From positions 1 through 64,000 of the forward strand of contig WRDH01000009.1 of the NCBI GenBank assembly GCA_009783555.1: a stretch of 64,000 nucleotides of DNA, in the 5' to 3' direction. The translations under genes were made by a program, and so were the position numbers. Source of the stretch: Oscillospiraceae bacterium. Its GTDB lineage: Bacteria; Bacillota; Clostridia; Oscillospirales; Oscillospiraceae. Shown one piece after another: positions 22,679 through 31,254 of this stretch (its first letter is position 1; every line of letters begins with the position of its first letter). The notes beneath the pieces are model-generated. The model was not told the DNA's origin. It saw only the letters and a list, made by a program, of their open reading frames with translations, and ran no database searches.

Positions 22679-24187
22679 ATGTTTAACCTTGATAACCTAA
22701 GTTCATACAAAGAAAACAATCGGCTCGAAGCAAAAAAGGCGGTTGGGGGATTACCGAAGAGTATTTGGGAAACGTATTCGTCTTTTGCAAATACTAATGG
22801 TGGGATTATATTACTTGGAGTAGAAGAACTTTCTGATGGCTCATTAAATCCTGTTGAACTTCCAAATCCGGAGAAGTTAGTTACAGAATTCTGGAATATT
22901 ATTAATGACCGGATGAAAGTCAATGTAAACATTCTATCTGATAAGCATGTAACCATCGAAGAACTTGATGGTAATCGTATAATTGTGATTAATGTTCCTA
23001 GAGCAAACCGTACTGATAAACCTGTTTACATTGATAATAATCCTATTGCCGGATCATATCGGCGTAATTGGCAGGGTGATTATCATTGCACAAAAGAAGA
23101 AGTCAGTAATATGTTTCGTGACCAGACACAAGTATCGCAAGATACACGAGTGCTCGAGCAGTTGGATTTAGACGCATTTGATTATGATACAGTCAGACGT
23201 TATCGTAATAGGTGGAAGAGCAACCATCCGGGACATGCGTGGGAGAATCTTGAAGATACTGATTTTTTGCAAAAATTAGGATGTATAGGGCGTGATGAGA
23301 ATGGAGTCCTCAGACCGACTGCTGCAGGTATTCTAATGTTTGGATTTGACTACGAAATTGAGAAAGAGTATTCATATTATTTCTTAGATTATCAAGAGCA
23401 TGATAATGAGGAGTTACGTTGGACTGACCGAATATATACAAGCCTTGGAGATTGGAGCGGGAATGTATATGATTTTTATTGTCGTGTATCGCCACGGGTT
23501 GAGCAGCTTGCAAAAAAACCATATATACATGATGGCGAAGCTCGTATTGACGACACCCCGGTACATAAGGCGCTGAGAGAAGCACTGACAAATGCATTAC
23601 TGCACGCGAATTATTATGACCGACGTGGTTTGGTGATACATAGAAGACCGGAGAAGTTAGTAATTGAAAATCCGGGCTGTTTACGCCTTAGTGTTGACGA
23701 TGCGGTGTCCGGCGGTTTTTCCGACCCGCGAAACATGACACTTGTAAAGATGTTTAACTTAATAAATATTGGTGATCGAGCCGGTACCGGTTTATCAACG
23801 ATATATTCAGTTTGGGAGGACGAGGGGTGGATAAAGCCGGCTCTAGAAGAGCAGTTTAATCCTGATAGAACTGTGTTAGCATTGTATTTATCGGCACAGA
23901 TCGATAAAAAAATGCCGATAAAAAGCGTCGATAAAAAGTCCGCTCACGATAATGAGCGGACTTTGAGCGAACTATTGAGCGGACTTTTGTCACCAAATGA
24001 CTACAAAAAAGTATTGCCTTTAATTGAACACTTAGAAACAAATAAAAGTATTACACCAAAGGAAGCTGAATCGCTCGTTAATAAATCATCAGCAACAGCA
24101 CGAAGGTATCTGGGGATTCTCACAAATGCAAAAGTTCTCGTTCCAGAAGGAAAAGCAAATAATACAATTTATATCAGAGTAATTTGA
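22679..24187 (+). CDS. AlbA_2 (Schlafen-like) domain and HATPase_c_4 ATP-binding protein with winged-helix tail
   Basis: 502 residues. The N-terminal AlbA_2 domain has NRLEAKKAVGGLPKSIWET, FANTNGGIILLGVEE and PIAGSYRRNWQGDY. The middle carries the ATPase-like region (ALREALTNALLHANYYDRRG, with an N-box-like NALLHA; LVIENPG; GDRAGTGLSTI). The C-terminal part from about 420 ends in a winged helix (SATARRYLGILTNAKVLV). These proteins are predicted DNA- or RNA-binding regulators, often beside mobile or defence genes. A linker near 405-440 is encoded by GAGCGGAC-type repeats and a perfect 12-bp palindrome. AGGAAGGA precedes the ATG. Confidence 0.87.
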   Translation: MFNLDNLSSYKENNRLEAKKAVGGLPKSIWETYSSFANTNGGIILLGVEELSDGSLNPVELPNPEKLVTEFWNIINDRMKVNVNILSDKHVTIEELDGNRIIVINVPRANRTDKPVYIDNNPIAGSYRRNWQGDYHCTKEEVSNMFRDQTQVSQDTRVLEQLDLDAFDYDTVRRYRNRWKSNHPGHAWENLEDTDFLQKLGCIGRDENGVLRPTAAGILMFGFDYEIEKEYSYYFLDYQEHDNEELRWTDRIYTSLGDWSGNVYDFYCRVSPRVEQLAKKPYIHDGEARIDDTPVHKALREALTNALLHANYYDRRGLVIHRRPEKLVIENPGCLRLSVDDAVSGGFSDPRNMTLVKMFNLINIGDRAGTGLSTIYSVWEDEGWIKPALEEQFNPDRTVLALYLSAQIDKKMPIKSVDKKSAHDNERTLSELLSGLLSPNDYKKVLPLIEHLETNKSITPKEAESLVNKSSATARRYLGILTNAKVLVPEGKANNTIYIRVI

Positions 24188-24262
24188 TGTGGGAAACTTT
24201 TTATTTACGTCTATATAATATGAGCGAAGTTTGAGCGGACATATGAGCGAACAACACTAAGA

Positions 24263-24291
24263 AAAACAGCGGCATGCACCGCTGTTTTCCG
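24263..24291. terminator. Rho-independent terminator, usable in both directions
   Basis: AAAACAGCGG (24263-24272), 6-base loop, CCGCTGTTTT (24279-24288): a perfect 10-bp stem with T runs on both strands. It separates the AlbA_2 gene from the converging selC gene. Confidence 0.8.
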
Positions 24292-24390
24292 CAAGATTGA
24301 GCCTTTGTCATTTGATAAATCGTGTATGAATCGTGTACGGACGATTCTTGATGCGGGGAAACCATTGGTACTGCCGAGAACTTAGAAACA

Positions 24391-24486
24391 TGGCGGAGGC
24401 AAATGGGAATCGAACCCATCCGTGGAGGAACGCTCCACACAACGGTTTTGAAGACCGCGAGGCACACCAGTCACCCTCCTACCTCC
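24391..24486 (-). tRNA. selC: tRNA-Sec (anticodon TCA)
   Basis: A 96-nt tRNA on the reverse strand. An 8-bp acceptor stem (GGAGGTAG with TTGCCTCC, allowing G-U) is followed by G and an encoded CCA. The anticodon loop TTCAAAA carries TCA (complement of 24449-24451), the variable arm is long (GGAG/CTCC hairpin) and the T arm is GGATGGGTTCGATTCCCAT. The length, 8-bp acceptor and UCA anticodon are diagnostic of bacterial tRNA-Sec. It lies upstream of and divergent from the glycine reductase genes it serves. Confidence 0.97.
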
Positions 24487-24500
24487 GTGTATGTGAAGGT

Positions 24501-24529
24501 ACTATACCAAAAATTGTCGGCAGATACAA
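24501..24529 (-). promoter_or_regulatory. Promoter of selC
   Basis: On the reverse strand TTGTAT (24529-24524), a 17-base spacer, TATAGT (24506-24501), 14 bases before the tRNA 5' end. Confidence 0.55.
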
Positions 24530-24589
24530 TAATTTTAATTGCAGAAAAAGATAATAGCACTATATAAAAAAGTTTTTACACTTAGAGGG

Positions 24590-24618
24590 TTGCTCTTGAC
24601 GATAAAATATCGTACAAT
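24590..24618 (+). promoter_or_regulatory. Candidate promoter of the glycine reductase cluster with a palindrome next to the -10
   Basis: TTGCTC (24590-24595), a 17-base spacer, TACAAT (24613-24618). ACGATA-AAA-TATCGT (24599-24613) fills the spacer and touches the -10, a plausible operator. The -35 is weak, which fits an activated promoter. No glycine riboswitch was recognised between here and grdX. Confidence 0.45.
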
Positions 24619-24668
24619 ATGGTGCGGTGTTTCGGCGTGTTTGCTTTCTGTGTGAAAATGGAGGCGGA

Positions 24669-25031
24669 ATGGATATAGTTGTTACTAACAATCCGCTTGT
24701 GAAAGCGCAGTATGAAGACAGGTATACTGTCAACTTTATTGAAACCGACCTGCTTGGAATCCTGACGGCTGTGCGCAACTTAATACATAAAGGTCATCAG
24801 CTGCTGACACATCCGCTTATGGGAAGCGTTAAGCCAAACGAATCGCCGTATAAATCGGTTGTTATATCTAAAATTACTGAAAGCACAAACGCACAATCAG
24901 TTACCGTAATAGAAGAATCCATACAGGCAGCTAAGAAATTTTCTCCAAGAGATATCCCTGAGCAATGCTTAAACGATTTACAGGTTGTGGATTTATCACT
25001 AATTAGCTCCGCAATCGACTATAATAAATAA
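24669..25031 (+). CDS. grdX: GrdX family protein
   Basis: A 120-residue protein beginning MDIVVTNNPLVKAQYED, typical of GrdX, the small protein encoded at the head of many glycine reductase operons. Its role is not established. The ATG at 24669 has GGAGGCGG just upstream; earlier in-frame codons (from 24627) are excluded. grdE follows after 21 bases. Confidence 0.85.
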   Translation: MDIVVTNNPLVKAQYEDRYTVNFIETDLLGILTAVRNLIHKGHQLLTHPLMGSVKPNESPYKSVVISKITESTNAQSVTVIEESIQAAKKFSPRDIPEQCLNDLQVVDLSLISSAIDYNK

Positions 25032-25052
25032 AATTTTAAGGAGGGTCATGGT

Positions 25053-26333
25053 TTGAAACTAGAAGTCGGCTACATACAAATTCGCGATATCTCATTAGCT
25101 GATGAGTCCAGGATTGATGATGGTGTTTTATACATCAACACCAAGGAACTGGAAGAATTGGCATTGGAGGATGAGCACCTCGAGGCTGTTAGCTTTGACG
25201 TTGCAAGACCGGGTGAAAGTATCAGAATTACTCCGGTCAAAGACGTTATCGAACCGCGAGCCAAGGTCGAAGGACCGGGAGATGTATTTCCCGGTGTCGT
25301 CACGAAAATGAGTACCGTAGGTTCGGGAAAAACACATGTTCTGCGCGGAGCGGCAGTTGTTACCGTCGGAAAAATTGTAGGTTTCCAAGAAGGCATCATC
25401 GACATGACAGGTCTTGGTGCGGAATATACACCATTTTCGGCTACGAACAATCTTGTCGTTAATTTTACCCCAAAAGAAGGCCTTACAGCACACGAGTACG
25501 AGGCAGCCATCCGCAAAGCAGGGCTGAAAATAGCTTATGCAGTGGGCAAGCTCGGTGTTTCGCACAAGCCCGATGAAATAAAAGTTTATGAGTTCCCGTC
25601 AATAATTGAAGCGACAAAACTCTATCCCGATTTACCGCGTGTAGGTTATGTCCTAATGCTCCAAAGTCAGGGTTTGCTCCATGATACATATGTCTATGGC
25701 GTTGACATGAAGCAGTCACTTACAACAATGCTTTCCCCGACCGAAATTATGGATGGAGCAATTTTAAGCGGTAACTGTGTATCGGCTTGCGATAAAAATA
25801 CAACCTATCACCATCAAAACAATCCTGTTATTGAGGATCTGTTCGAGGAACATGGCAAAACCCTTAATTTTGTTGCTCTGATAATCACAAATGAGAATGT
25901 TTATCTTGCTGACAAAATACGCTCATCCGATTGGACAGCAAAGCTTGTCAATTATCTCGATCTCGATGGCGTTATTATTTCACAAGAAGGCTTCGGCAAT
26001 CCTGACACCGACCTTATCATGAACTGCAAAAAAATCGAAGAAACCGGCACACACACGGTAATTATCACCGACGAATACGCAGGTCGTGACGGTACATCAC
26101 AATCACTTGCCGATGCCGATCCAAGTGCCGATGCGCTGGTAACAGCCGGAAACGCAAATCAGGTCGTTACATTACCGAAGCTCGACCGTGTCATCGGAAC
26201 ACTTGATTATACGGATAAAATCGCCGGCGGGTACGCCGGAAGCCTGGCTGATGACGGCACTATAACCGTAGAAATCCAAGCTATAACAGGTTCAACAAAT
26301 GAGCTCGGTTTTAGCCGTCTAAGCGCACGATAG
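25053..26333 (+). CDS. grdE: Glycine reductase complex B, proprotein of the alpha and beta subunits
   Basis: The 426-residue proprotein of the glycine-specific component B, which binds glycine through a pyruvoyl group. It is cleaved before Cys 242 in LSGNCVSACDKNTTYHHQ, and that Cys becomes the pyruvoyl group; position and context match the known site. Start is the TTG at 25053, 7 bases after AAGGAGGG; the ATG at 25048 is out of frame and stops at once. It works with GrdB to pass the carboxymethyl group to selenoprotein A. Confidence 0.95.
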   Translation: MKLEVGYIQIRDISLADESRIDDGVLYINTKELEELALEDEHLEAVSFDVARPGESIRITPVKDVIEPRAKVEGPGDVFPGVVTKMSTVGSGKTHVLRGAAVVTVGKIVGFQEGIIDMTGLGAEYTPFSATNNLVVNFTPKEGLTAHEYEAAIRKAGLKIAYAVGKLGVSHKPDEIKVYEFPSIIEATKLYPDLPRVGYVLMLQSQGLLHDTYVYGVDMKQSLTTMLSPTEIMDGAILSGNCVSACDKNTTYHHQNNPVIEDLFEEHGKTLNFVALIITNENVYLADKIRSSDWTAKLVNYLDLDGVIISQEGFGNPDTDLIMNCKKIEETGTHTVIITDEYAGRDGTSQSLADADPSADALVTAGNANQVVTLPKLDRVIGTLDYTDKIAGGYAGSLADDGTITVEIQAITGSTNELGFSRLSAR

Positions 26334-26345
26334 GGGGAGAGTAAT

Positions 26346-27659
26346 ATGAGTAAATTTAGAGTAGTTCATTATATCAATCAATTTTATGCCGGTATCGGCG
26401 GTGAAGAGTTTGCAGACCACAAGCCCGAAGTAAGGGAAGGTGTTGTAGGCCCGGGAATGGCTTTAGCCGGAGCATTCGGCGACAAAGCAGAAATCATCAG
26501 TACCGTTGTTTGCGGAGACTCATTCTTTAACGAAAATGTCGCAGAAGCGAAAAAAACCATTCTTGACATGGTAAAGAAAGCAAACCCTGACATTTTCATC
26601 GCAGGACCCGCTTTTAATGCAGGGCGTTACGGCGTTGCATGCGGAACTATTTGCGAAGCTGTTAAGGAAGAGTTGAATATCCCTGTAATTACGGGAATGT
26701 TTGAAGAAAACCCCGGCACTGATATGTTCAAGGATAAGATGTATATCGTAGCTACAAAACCCAGCGCTGCAGGTATGCGTGATGCGATTCCGGTAATTGC
26801 AGCACTTGCTCTTAAACTCGCCGGTAAAGAAAAAATCGGAGCATCGGTTGAAGAAGGATATTTGCCGAACAACACTCGTGTCAATTTCTTCGAAAAAGAA
26901 AGAGGCTCACGCCGTGCCGTAGATATGCTGATCAAAAAAATGGCGGGCAAACCGTTTGTCACTGAATACCCGATGCCTGATTTTGACAGAGTTGAGCCGA
27001 ATCCTGCCGTAAATGATTTCAAATCAATAACAGTTGCGCTTGTCACATCGGGTGGTATTGTTCCCAAAGGCAATCCCGACCACATTGAATCATCAAGTGC
27101 ATCAAAATATGGTGAATATGATATAACCGGAGTAAATGACCTGACAGCAGAAACGTACGAAACAGCACATGGCGGCTACGACCCTGTTTACGCAAACGCT
27201 GATGCAGACCGCGTGCTTCCTGTTGATGTTATGCGTGATTTTGAACGTGAGGGCATTATCGGAAAGCTCCACAACAAGTTTTATACAACAGTCGGCAATG
27301 GAACTTCGACTAAAAGCTCGAAACAATTTGCCGCGGAGTATGCTCAAAAACTCAAAAATGACAATGTACAGGCTGTCATCCTCACATCAACGTGAGGAAC
27401 TTGCACACGTTGCGGTGCAACGATGGTAAAAGAGATTGAACGTGCCGGAATTCCGGTGGTTCATGTCTGTACGGTAACTCCGATATCAATGACAGTCGGC
27501 GCAAACAGAATCGTCCCCGCAGTCGCTATCCCGCACCCTCTGGGCAACCCCTCACTAAGCGCAGCCGAAGAAAAGCAACTGCGACGCAAGATTCTGACAA
27601 CAGCACTCGGCGCACTATCAACAGAAGTCGACGGTCAAACGATATTTGAAGTTAAGTAG
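26346..27659 (+). CDS. grdB: Glycine reductase complex B, selenoprotein GrdB (Sec 350)
   Basis: The gamma subunit of component B; its selenocysteine takes the carboxymethyl group from the glycine Schiff base. The frame runs 349 codons to TGA at 27393-27395, then continues in the same frame as GTCTRCGATMVKEIERAG to a TAG at 27659. TST-U-GTCTRCGATM is the family active-site motif, so the UGA is Sec 350 and the protein is 437 residues. Treating it as two genes would leave the second half without a start. GGGGGAGAG precedes the ATG, 12 bases after grdE. Confidence 0.97.
27401..27422 (+). promoter_or_regulatory. Candidate SECIS hairpin of grdB
   Basis: After the UGA two overlapping hairpins are possible: TTGCAC/GTGCAA (27401-27420, 8-nt loop) or CGTTGC/GCAACG (27408-27422) with a GGU triloop. 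The second, 12 bases after the UGA with GGU at the tip, resembles the apical part of known bacterial SECIS elements. Structure probing would decide between them. Confidence 0.5.
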
Positions 27660-27689
27660 GATATAAAGATACGAGAGGAATGGACATAT

Positions 27690-28628
27690 ATGTCAGATAA
27701 ACTATATGATGTAATAATTGTCGGCGGAGGCCCTGCGGGGCTTTCCGCAGGCATATACGCAGGTCGGGGTTTGCTTAAAACCCTGATTATCGAAAAGGGC
27801 AAGCATGGCGGACAGGCTGCTATGACAAATGAGATAGACAACTATCCGGGTGCTGACCTCGAAGAAACAGGACCTTCACTAATTGCGAAAATGGTCAAGC
27901 AAGCGGAACGTTTCGGTGTTGAATTCATAACAGACGAAATCTCTGACGCAAAGCTTGATGAAGATGTAAAAACACTTGTTGGCAGCAAGGGTTCATACAC
28001 TGCAAAAACTGTGATAATCGCTTCCGGTGCGTTCCCGAGAACTTTAGGTTGCAAAGGTGAGCGTGAACTGACAGGTAAGGGTGTTTCATATTGCGCAACA
28101 TGTGATGCCGCATTTTTTGAGGAACTTGAAGTTTACGTTGTAGGCGGCGGTGACAGTGCAGTGCAAGAGGCTATGTTTATAGCGCGTTTTGCGCGGAAAA
28201 TCACAATTATTCAAAACCTGCCTGAATTGACAGCAGCAAAATCCTTACAGCAAAAAGTCTTAACCGACCCTAAGTTCAGCTTTGTTTACAACTCAGTCGT
28301 TGAAGAACTAAAAGGTGACGACGGGCTGCTTGATACAATCATTATCAAAAACGAAGCAACAGGAGAACTGACAGAGTTCAAGGCGGATGAGGAAGACGGA
28401 ACATTCGGGTTGTTCGTATTCATTGGTCTGATTCCACATACAGAGGTTTTCTTTGACAAAGTGGAAATGGACAGAGGATACATCCCGACCGACGAAAACA
28501 TGCGCACAAATATCAAAGGCGTTTACGCCGTTGGCGACTGCCGTATCAAACCACTGCGTCAGGTAGTAACCGCAGCCGCAGACGGCGCGATTGCGGCTAT
28601 GGACATTGAGAGATTATTATCGGAATAA
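27690..28628 (+). CDS. trxB: Thioredoxin reductase of the glycine reductase system
   Basis: A 312-residue FAD/NAD(P) disulfide reductase: FAD site GGGPAGLSAGIYAGRG, redox pair Cys 135/Cys 138 in YCATCDAAFF, pyridine nucleotide site VGGGDSAVQEA, and VYAVGDCR. It reduces the neighbouring thioredoxin, which supplies electrons to glycine reductase. It starts 30 bases after grdB with GAGAGGA upstream. The nucleotide-binding part lacks the classic HRR NADPH motif (it reads IIQNLPELTA), so donor specificity is open. Confidence 0.95.
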   Translation: MSDKLYDVIIVGGGPAGLSAGIYAGRGLLKTLIIEKGKHGGQAAMTNEIDNYPGADLEETGPSLIAKMVKQAERFGVEFITDEISDAKLDEDVKTLVGSKGSYTAKTVIIASGAFPRTLGCKGERELTGKGVSYCATCDAAFFEELEVYVVGGGDSAVQEAMFIARFARKITIIQNLPELTAAKSLQQKVLTDPKFSFVYNSVVEELKGDDGLLDTIIIKNEATGELTEFKADEEDGTFGLFVFIGLIPHTEVFFDKVEMDRGYIPTDENMRTNIKGVYAVGDCRIKPLRQVVTAAADGAIAAMDIERLLSE

Positions 28629-28641
28629 GGAGATTTAAACT

Positions 28642-28959
28642 ATGCTGGAACTTGATAAAGAAACTTTTGAAGCCGAAGTGCTGAACGCTGACCGCACTGT
28701 GTTTGTGGACTTTTACAGTGATGGATGCGAGCCGTGCAAAGCTTTGATGCCGGCAATACTTGCTTTGGCAGAAAAGTATGGCGACAAAATGAAGTTTACA
28801 AAAATCAACACAATGAAAGCCCGTCGCCTGGCAATTGCTCAAAAAGTTTTGGGTCTGCCCGTAACAGCAATCTATAAAAACGGGGAAAAAGTTGTTGAGC
28901 TTGTCAAGGACGATTGTACAGAAGCGAATATTGAGAAGATGATTTTGGATAACGCATAG
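28642..28959 (+). CDS. trxA: Thioredoxin with CEPC active site
   Basis: A 105-residue thioredoxin with active site DGCEPCKALMP (Cys 29, Cys 32), instead of the common CGPC; non-CGPC sites are usual in thioredoxins encoded with glycine reductase. LGLPVTAIYKNGEKV contains the cis-Pro loop. It passes electrons from TrxB to selenoprotein A. AAGGAG precedes the ATG; trxB is 13 bases upstream and grdA 24 bases downstream. Confidence 0.95.
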   Translation: MLELDKETFEAEVLNADRTVFVDFYSDGCEPCKALMPAILALAEKYGDKMKFTKINTMKARRLAIAQKVLGLPVTAIYKNGEKVVELVKDDCTEANIEKMILDNA

Positions 28960-28983
28960 TATGTAAGGAAAGGAGGAATGACG

Positions 28984-29454
28984 ATGAGTCTATTTATTAA
29001 TCGCAAGGTTGTCGTCATCGGAGATCGTGACGGCATACCCGGTCCGGCTATTGATGAGTGCTTAAAAACCGCAGGTGCGGAAATTGTATTTTCATCTACC
29101 GAATGTTTCGTCTGAACAGCCGCCGGTGCAATGGATCTGGAAAACCAAAAGAGGGTCAAAGAGTTCGCAGAACAATACGGCCCCGAAAATGTGATAGTCA
29201 TAATCGGTGCAGCCGAAGCGGAAGCGGCAGGTCTGGCAGCCGAGACAGTCACAGCAGGTGACCCCACGTATGCAGGTCCGTTGACAGGAGTCCAGTTGGG
29301 ACTCGCAGTGTATCATATCTGTGAAGAAGCAGTCAAAAACGAAGTTGATGAAGGCGTTTACGACGAGCAGATCAGTATGATGGAAATGGTACTGGATGTT
29401 GATGAAATCGTAAAAGAAATGGAAACGATTCGCAGTCAGTACAGCAAGTATTAA
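28984..29454 (+). CDS. grdA: Glycine reductase selenoprotein A (Sec 44)
   Basis: The 156-residue selenoprotein A carries the carboxymethyl group on selenium and passes it to GrdC/GrdD. The ATG at 28984 follows AAGGAGG. At codon 44 (29113-29115) the sequence reads [20 protein letters not shown], the canonical Cys-x-x-Sec motif. The reading frame from 29131 alone would drop the whole active site. Length is standard. It is separated from grdC by a paired palindromic repeat. Confidence 0.97.
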
Positions 29455-29464
29455 GATACTAAAA

Positions 29465-29543
29465 CGTCATTGCGGGCTTGACCCGCAATCCCATAAGGTT
29501 TACGCTGACACTGAGGGGATTGCGGCTCGAGACCGCAATGACG
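29465..29543. repeat. Paired GTCATTGCGG palindromic repeat between grdA and grdC
   Basis: Two 28-base copies in inverted orientation (29465-29492 and 29516-29543), each internally palindromic (CATTGCGG/CCGCAATC), with a 23-base spacer. It is the most complete of the copies in the window. The rest of the grdA-grdC gap has a CTGCGCA-T-TGCGCAG palindrome (29572-29586) and a GTTTAC/GTAAAC stem (29635-29651). A transcript crossing it would fold strongly. Confidence 0.8.
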
Positions 29544-29691
29544 GTTATAACAAGAGATCAACATTCCTGCGCATTGCGCAGTTATTAAATTAAGCGTTTC
29601 AACCGAATGAAATGAGGTTATTTAGCAAGTAAAGTTTACTATTTGTAAACACTCGGATACTAAAATTATTTTGCAATTAGGAGTTTACATA

Positions 29692-31239
29692 ATGAACAGT
29701 GTATTAAAAGGTTCTTCATTTGTTTTAGTCCATGCTCCCGACATGCTGATACATGGCGGGACGACACAGACCACGGAGCGTATCGTCAATCCGGATTCCG
29801 AATATCTTAGGAAGCTGCCCGAACATTTACGCAGTTTTGAAGAAGCAGTTGCTTATTTGCCGAATCAAGTATACATCGGAAATAAAACACCTACGGATTT
29901 AGCAGCGGCGGGGGATGTCTGGTTTGATAAACCACTGCAAAGCGCAAGCAGATTCGGTTCTTTTGGCGAAATTATGCCGCAGGATGAATTTTATCTTCTG
30001 CTTCAAACTTGTGATGTTTTTGACTTGGTAATGCTTGATAAAGACTTTGTAAAGGAAACACTCCCGCGTTTTGAGAAGCACCCGCTTGTTGATGCGGAGT
30101 TGCTTGCTCTTGTACGTGAAGGCGTAGATATATCAGAAATAGAAAAAGCCGTCAACAATGAGGGTGCGGAAGGTGTTTATCAAAACGGGAAACTTATAGG
30201 CTGTGTAAAAAAAGCTCACGATATTGATGTAAATTTGAACGCTGAAGTCATTTTTGAGAACTTAATTTCCAAAGCATCATGTGCGTTATCCTTAATGCAT
30301 TTTATTAAAACAACAGGTGTTGAGAAGTCGGCAATAGACCTTGTGCTTGACTGCTCGGAAGAAGCAGTCGGCGACATGAATCAAAGAGGCGGCGGAAACC
30401 TTGCAAAAGCCGCAGCCGAAAGCGCGGGTTTTGTAAATGCATCCGGTGCGGATATACGCGCATTTTGTGCAGCACCTGTCCATGCGCTTATACATGCGGC
30501 GGCACTTGTTGCAAGCGGAACATATGAAAATGTAGTGGTTGCTGCAGGCGGCTCGATAGCCAAGCTTGGTATGAACGCAAAAGATCATGTCAAAAAAGAC
30601 ATGAAAGCCCTTGAAGACATGGTGGGAGGATTTGCAGCGTTGATATCCAAAAACGACGGTGTCAGTCCTGAAATTCTCAGCGAGTTTACAGGTAAGCACA
30701 ATGTCGGCACAGGCTCGTCACCGCAAGCGGTTATCACTGCTCTTGTTACGGAACCGCTTGATAAGATGGGTCTGAAAATAGCGGATATTGATAAATATTC
30801 TGTAGAAATGCAAAACCCCGACATCACCAAACCGGCAGGAGCCGGCGATGTACCGCAAGCAAATTATAAAATGATTGCGGCATTAGGCGTTAAACGCGGT
30901 GAACTGGAGCGTGCGGAAATAAACGACTTTACCGCAAAGCACGGCATGCCCGGATGGGCGCCGACGCAAGGTCATATACCGTCAGGCGTACCATATTTGG
31001 GATTTGCCCGTGATGATATTATGTCAGGCAGCATAAAGCGTAGTATGATTGTCGGCAAAGGAAGCCTTTTCCTCGGGCGTATGACCAATCTTTTTGACGG
31101 CGTCTCGTTTATACTGCAAGCCAACAGCGGTGCCGGAGCAGATGCCCCGGATGAACAAGCGGGTGTCAGTGAACATGCTGTTAAGCGTTTGATTGCTGAA
31201 TCACTTAGAGAACTTGCTCGCTCAATGGGCGCAGAGTAG
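29692..31239 (+). CDS. grdC: Glycine reductase complex C, beta subunit
   Basis: The 515-residue larger subunit of component C, which forms acetyl phosphate from the selenium-bound group. It has a thiolase/FabH-like fold, with QRGGGNLAKAAAESAG, NASGADIRAFCAAPVHALIHAA and AGGSIAKLGMNAKDH in the order seen in GrdC. Start is the ATG at 29692 after TTAGGAG; the in-frame ATG at 29671 precedes that site. grdD follows after 15 bases. Acetyl phosphate yields ATP through acetate kinase, which is not in this window. Confidence 0.95.
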   Translation: MNSVLKGSSFVLVHAPDMLIHGGTTQTTERIVNPDSEYLRKLPEHLRSFEEAVAYLPNQVYIGNKTPTDLAAAGDVWFDKPLQSASRFGSFGEIMPQDEFYLLLQTCDVFDLVMLDKDFVKETLPRFEKHPLVDAELLALVREGVDISEIEKAVNNEGAEGVYQNGKLIGCVKKAHDIDVNLNAEVIFENLISKASCALSLMHFIKTTGVEKSAIDLVLDCSEEAVGDMNQRGGGNLAKAAAESAGFVNASGADIRAFCAAPVHALIHAAALVASGTYENVVVAAGGSIAKLGMNAKDHVKKDMKALEDMVGGFAALISKNDGVSPEILSEFTGKHNVGTGSSPQAVITALVTEPLDKMGLKIADIDKYSVEMQNPDITKPAGAGDVPQANYKMIAALGVKRGELERAEINDFTAKHGMPGWAPTQGHIPSGVPYLGFARDDIMSGSIKRSMIVGKGSLFLGRMTNLFDGVSFILQANSGAGADAPDEQAGVSEHAVKRLIAESLRELARSMGAE

Positions 31240-31254
31240 AGAGGGGTGAGCCGA

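Noticed and set aside
24597-24618. TTGACG as the -35 of the grd promoter
   Set aside because: Spacing to TACAAT is only 11 bases; TTGCTC with 17 bases was preferred despite a weaker match.
24487-24668. Glycine riboswitch before the grd genes
   Set aside because: Looked for because of the pathway, but no tandem aptamer-like structure fits in this short AT-rich region.
27423-27659. Separate small gene after grdB
   Set aside because: Same frame as grdB and continuous through a UGA in the family selenocysteine motif; it is the C-terminus of GrdB.
29131-29454. Short grdA starting after the UGA
   Set aside because: It would lack the CxxU active site and a ribosome site; the start at 28984 has both.
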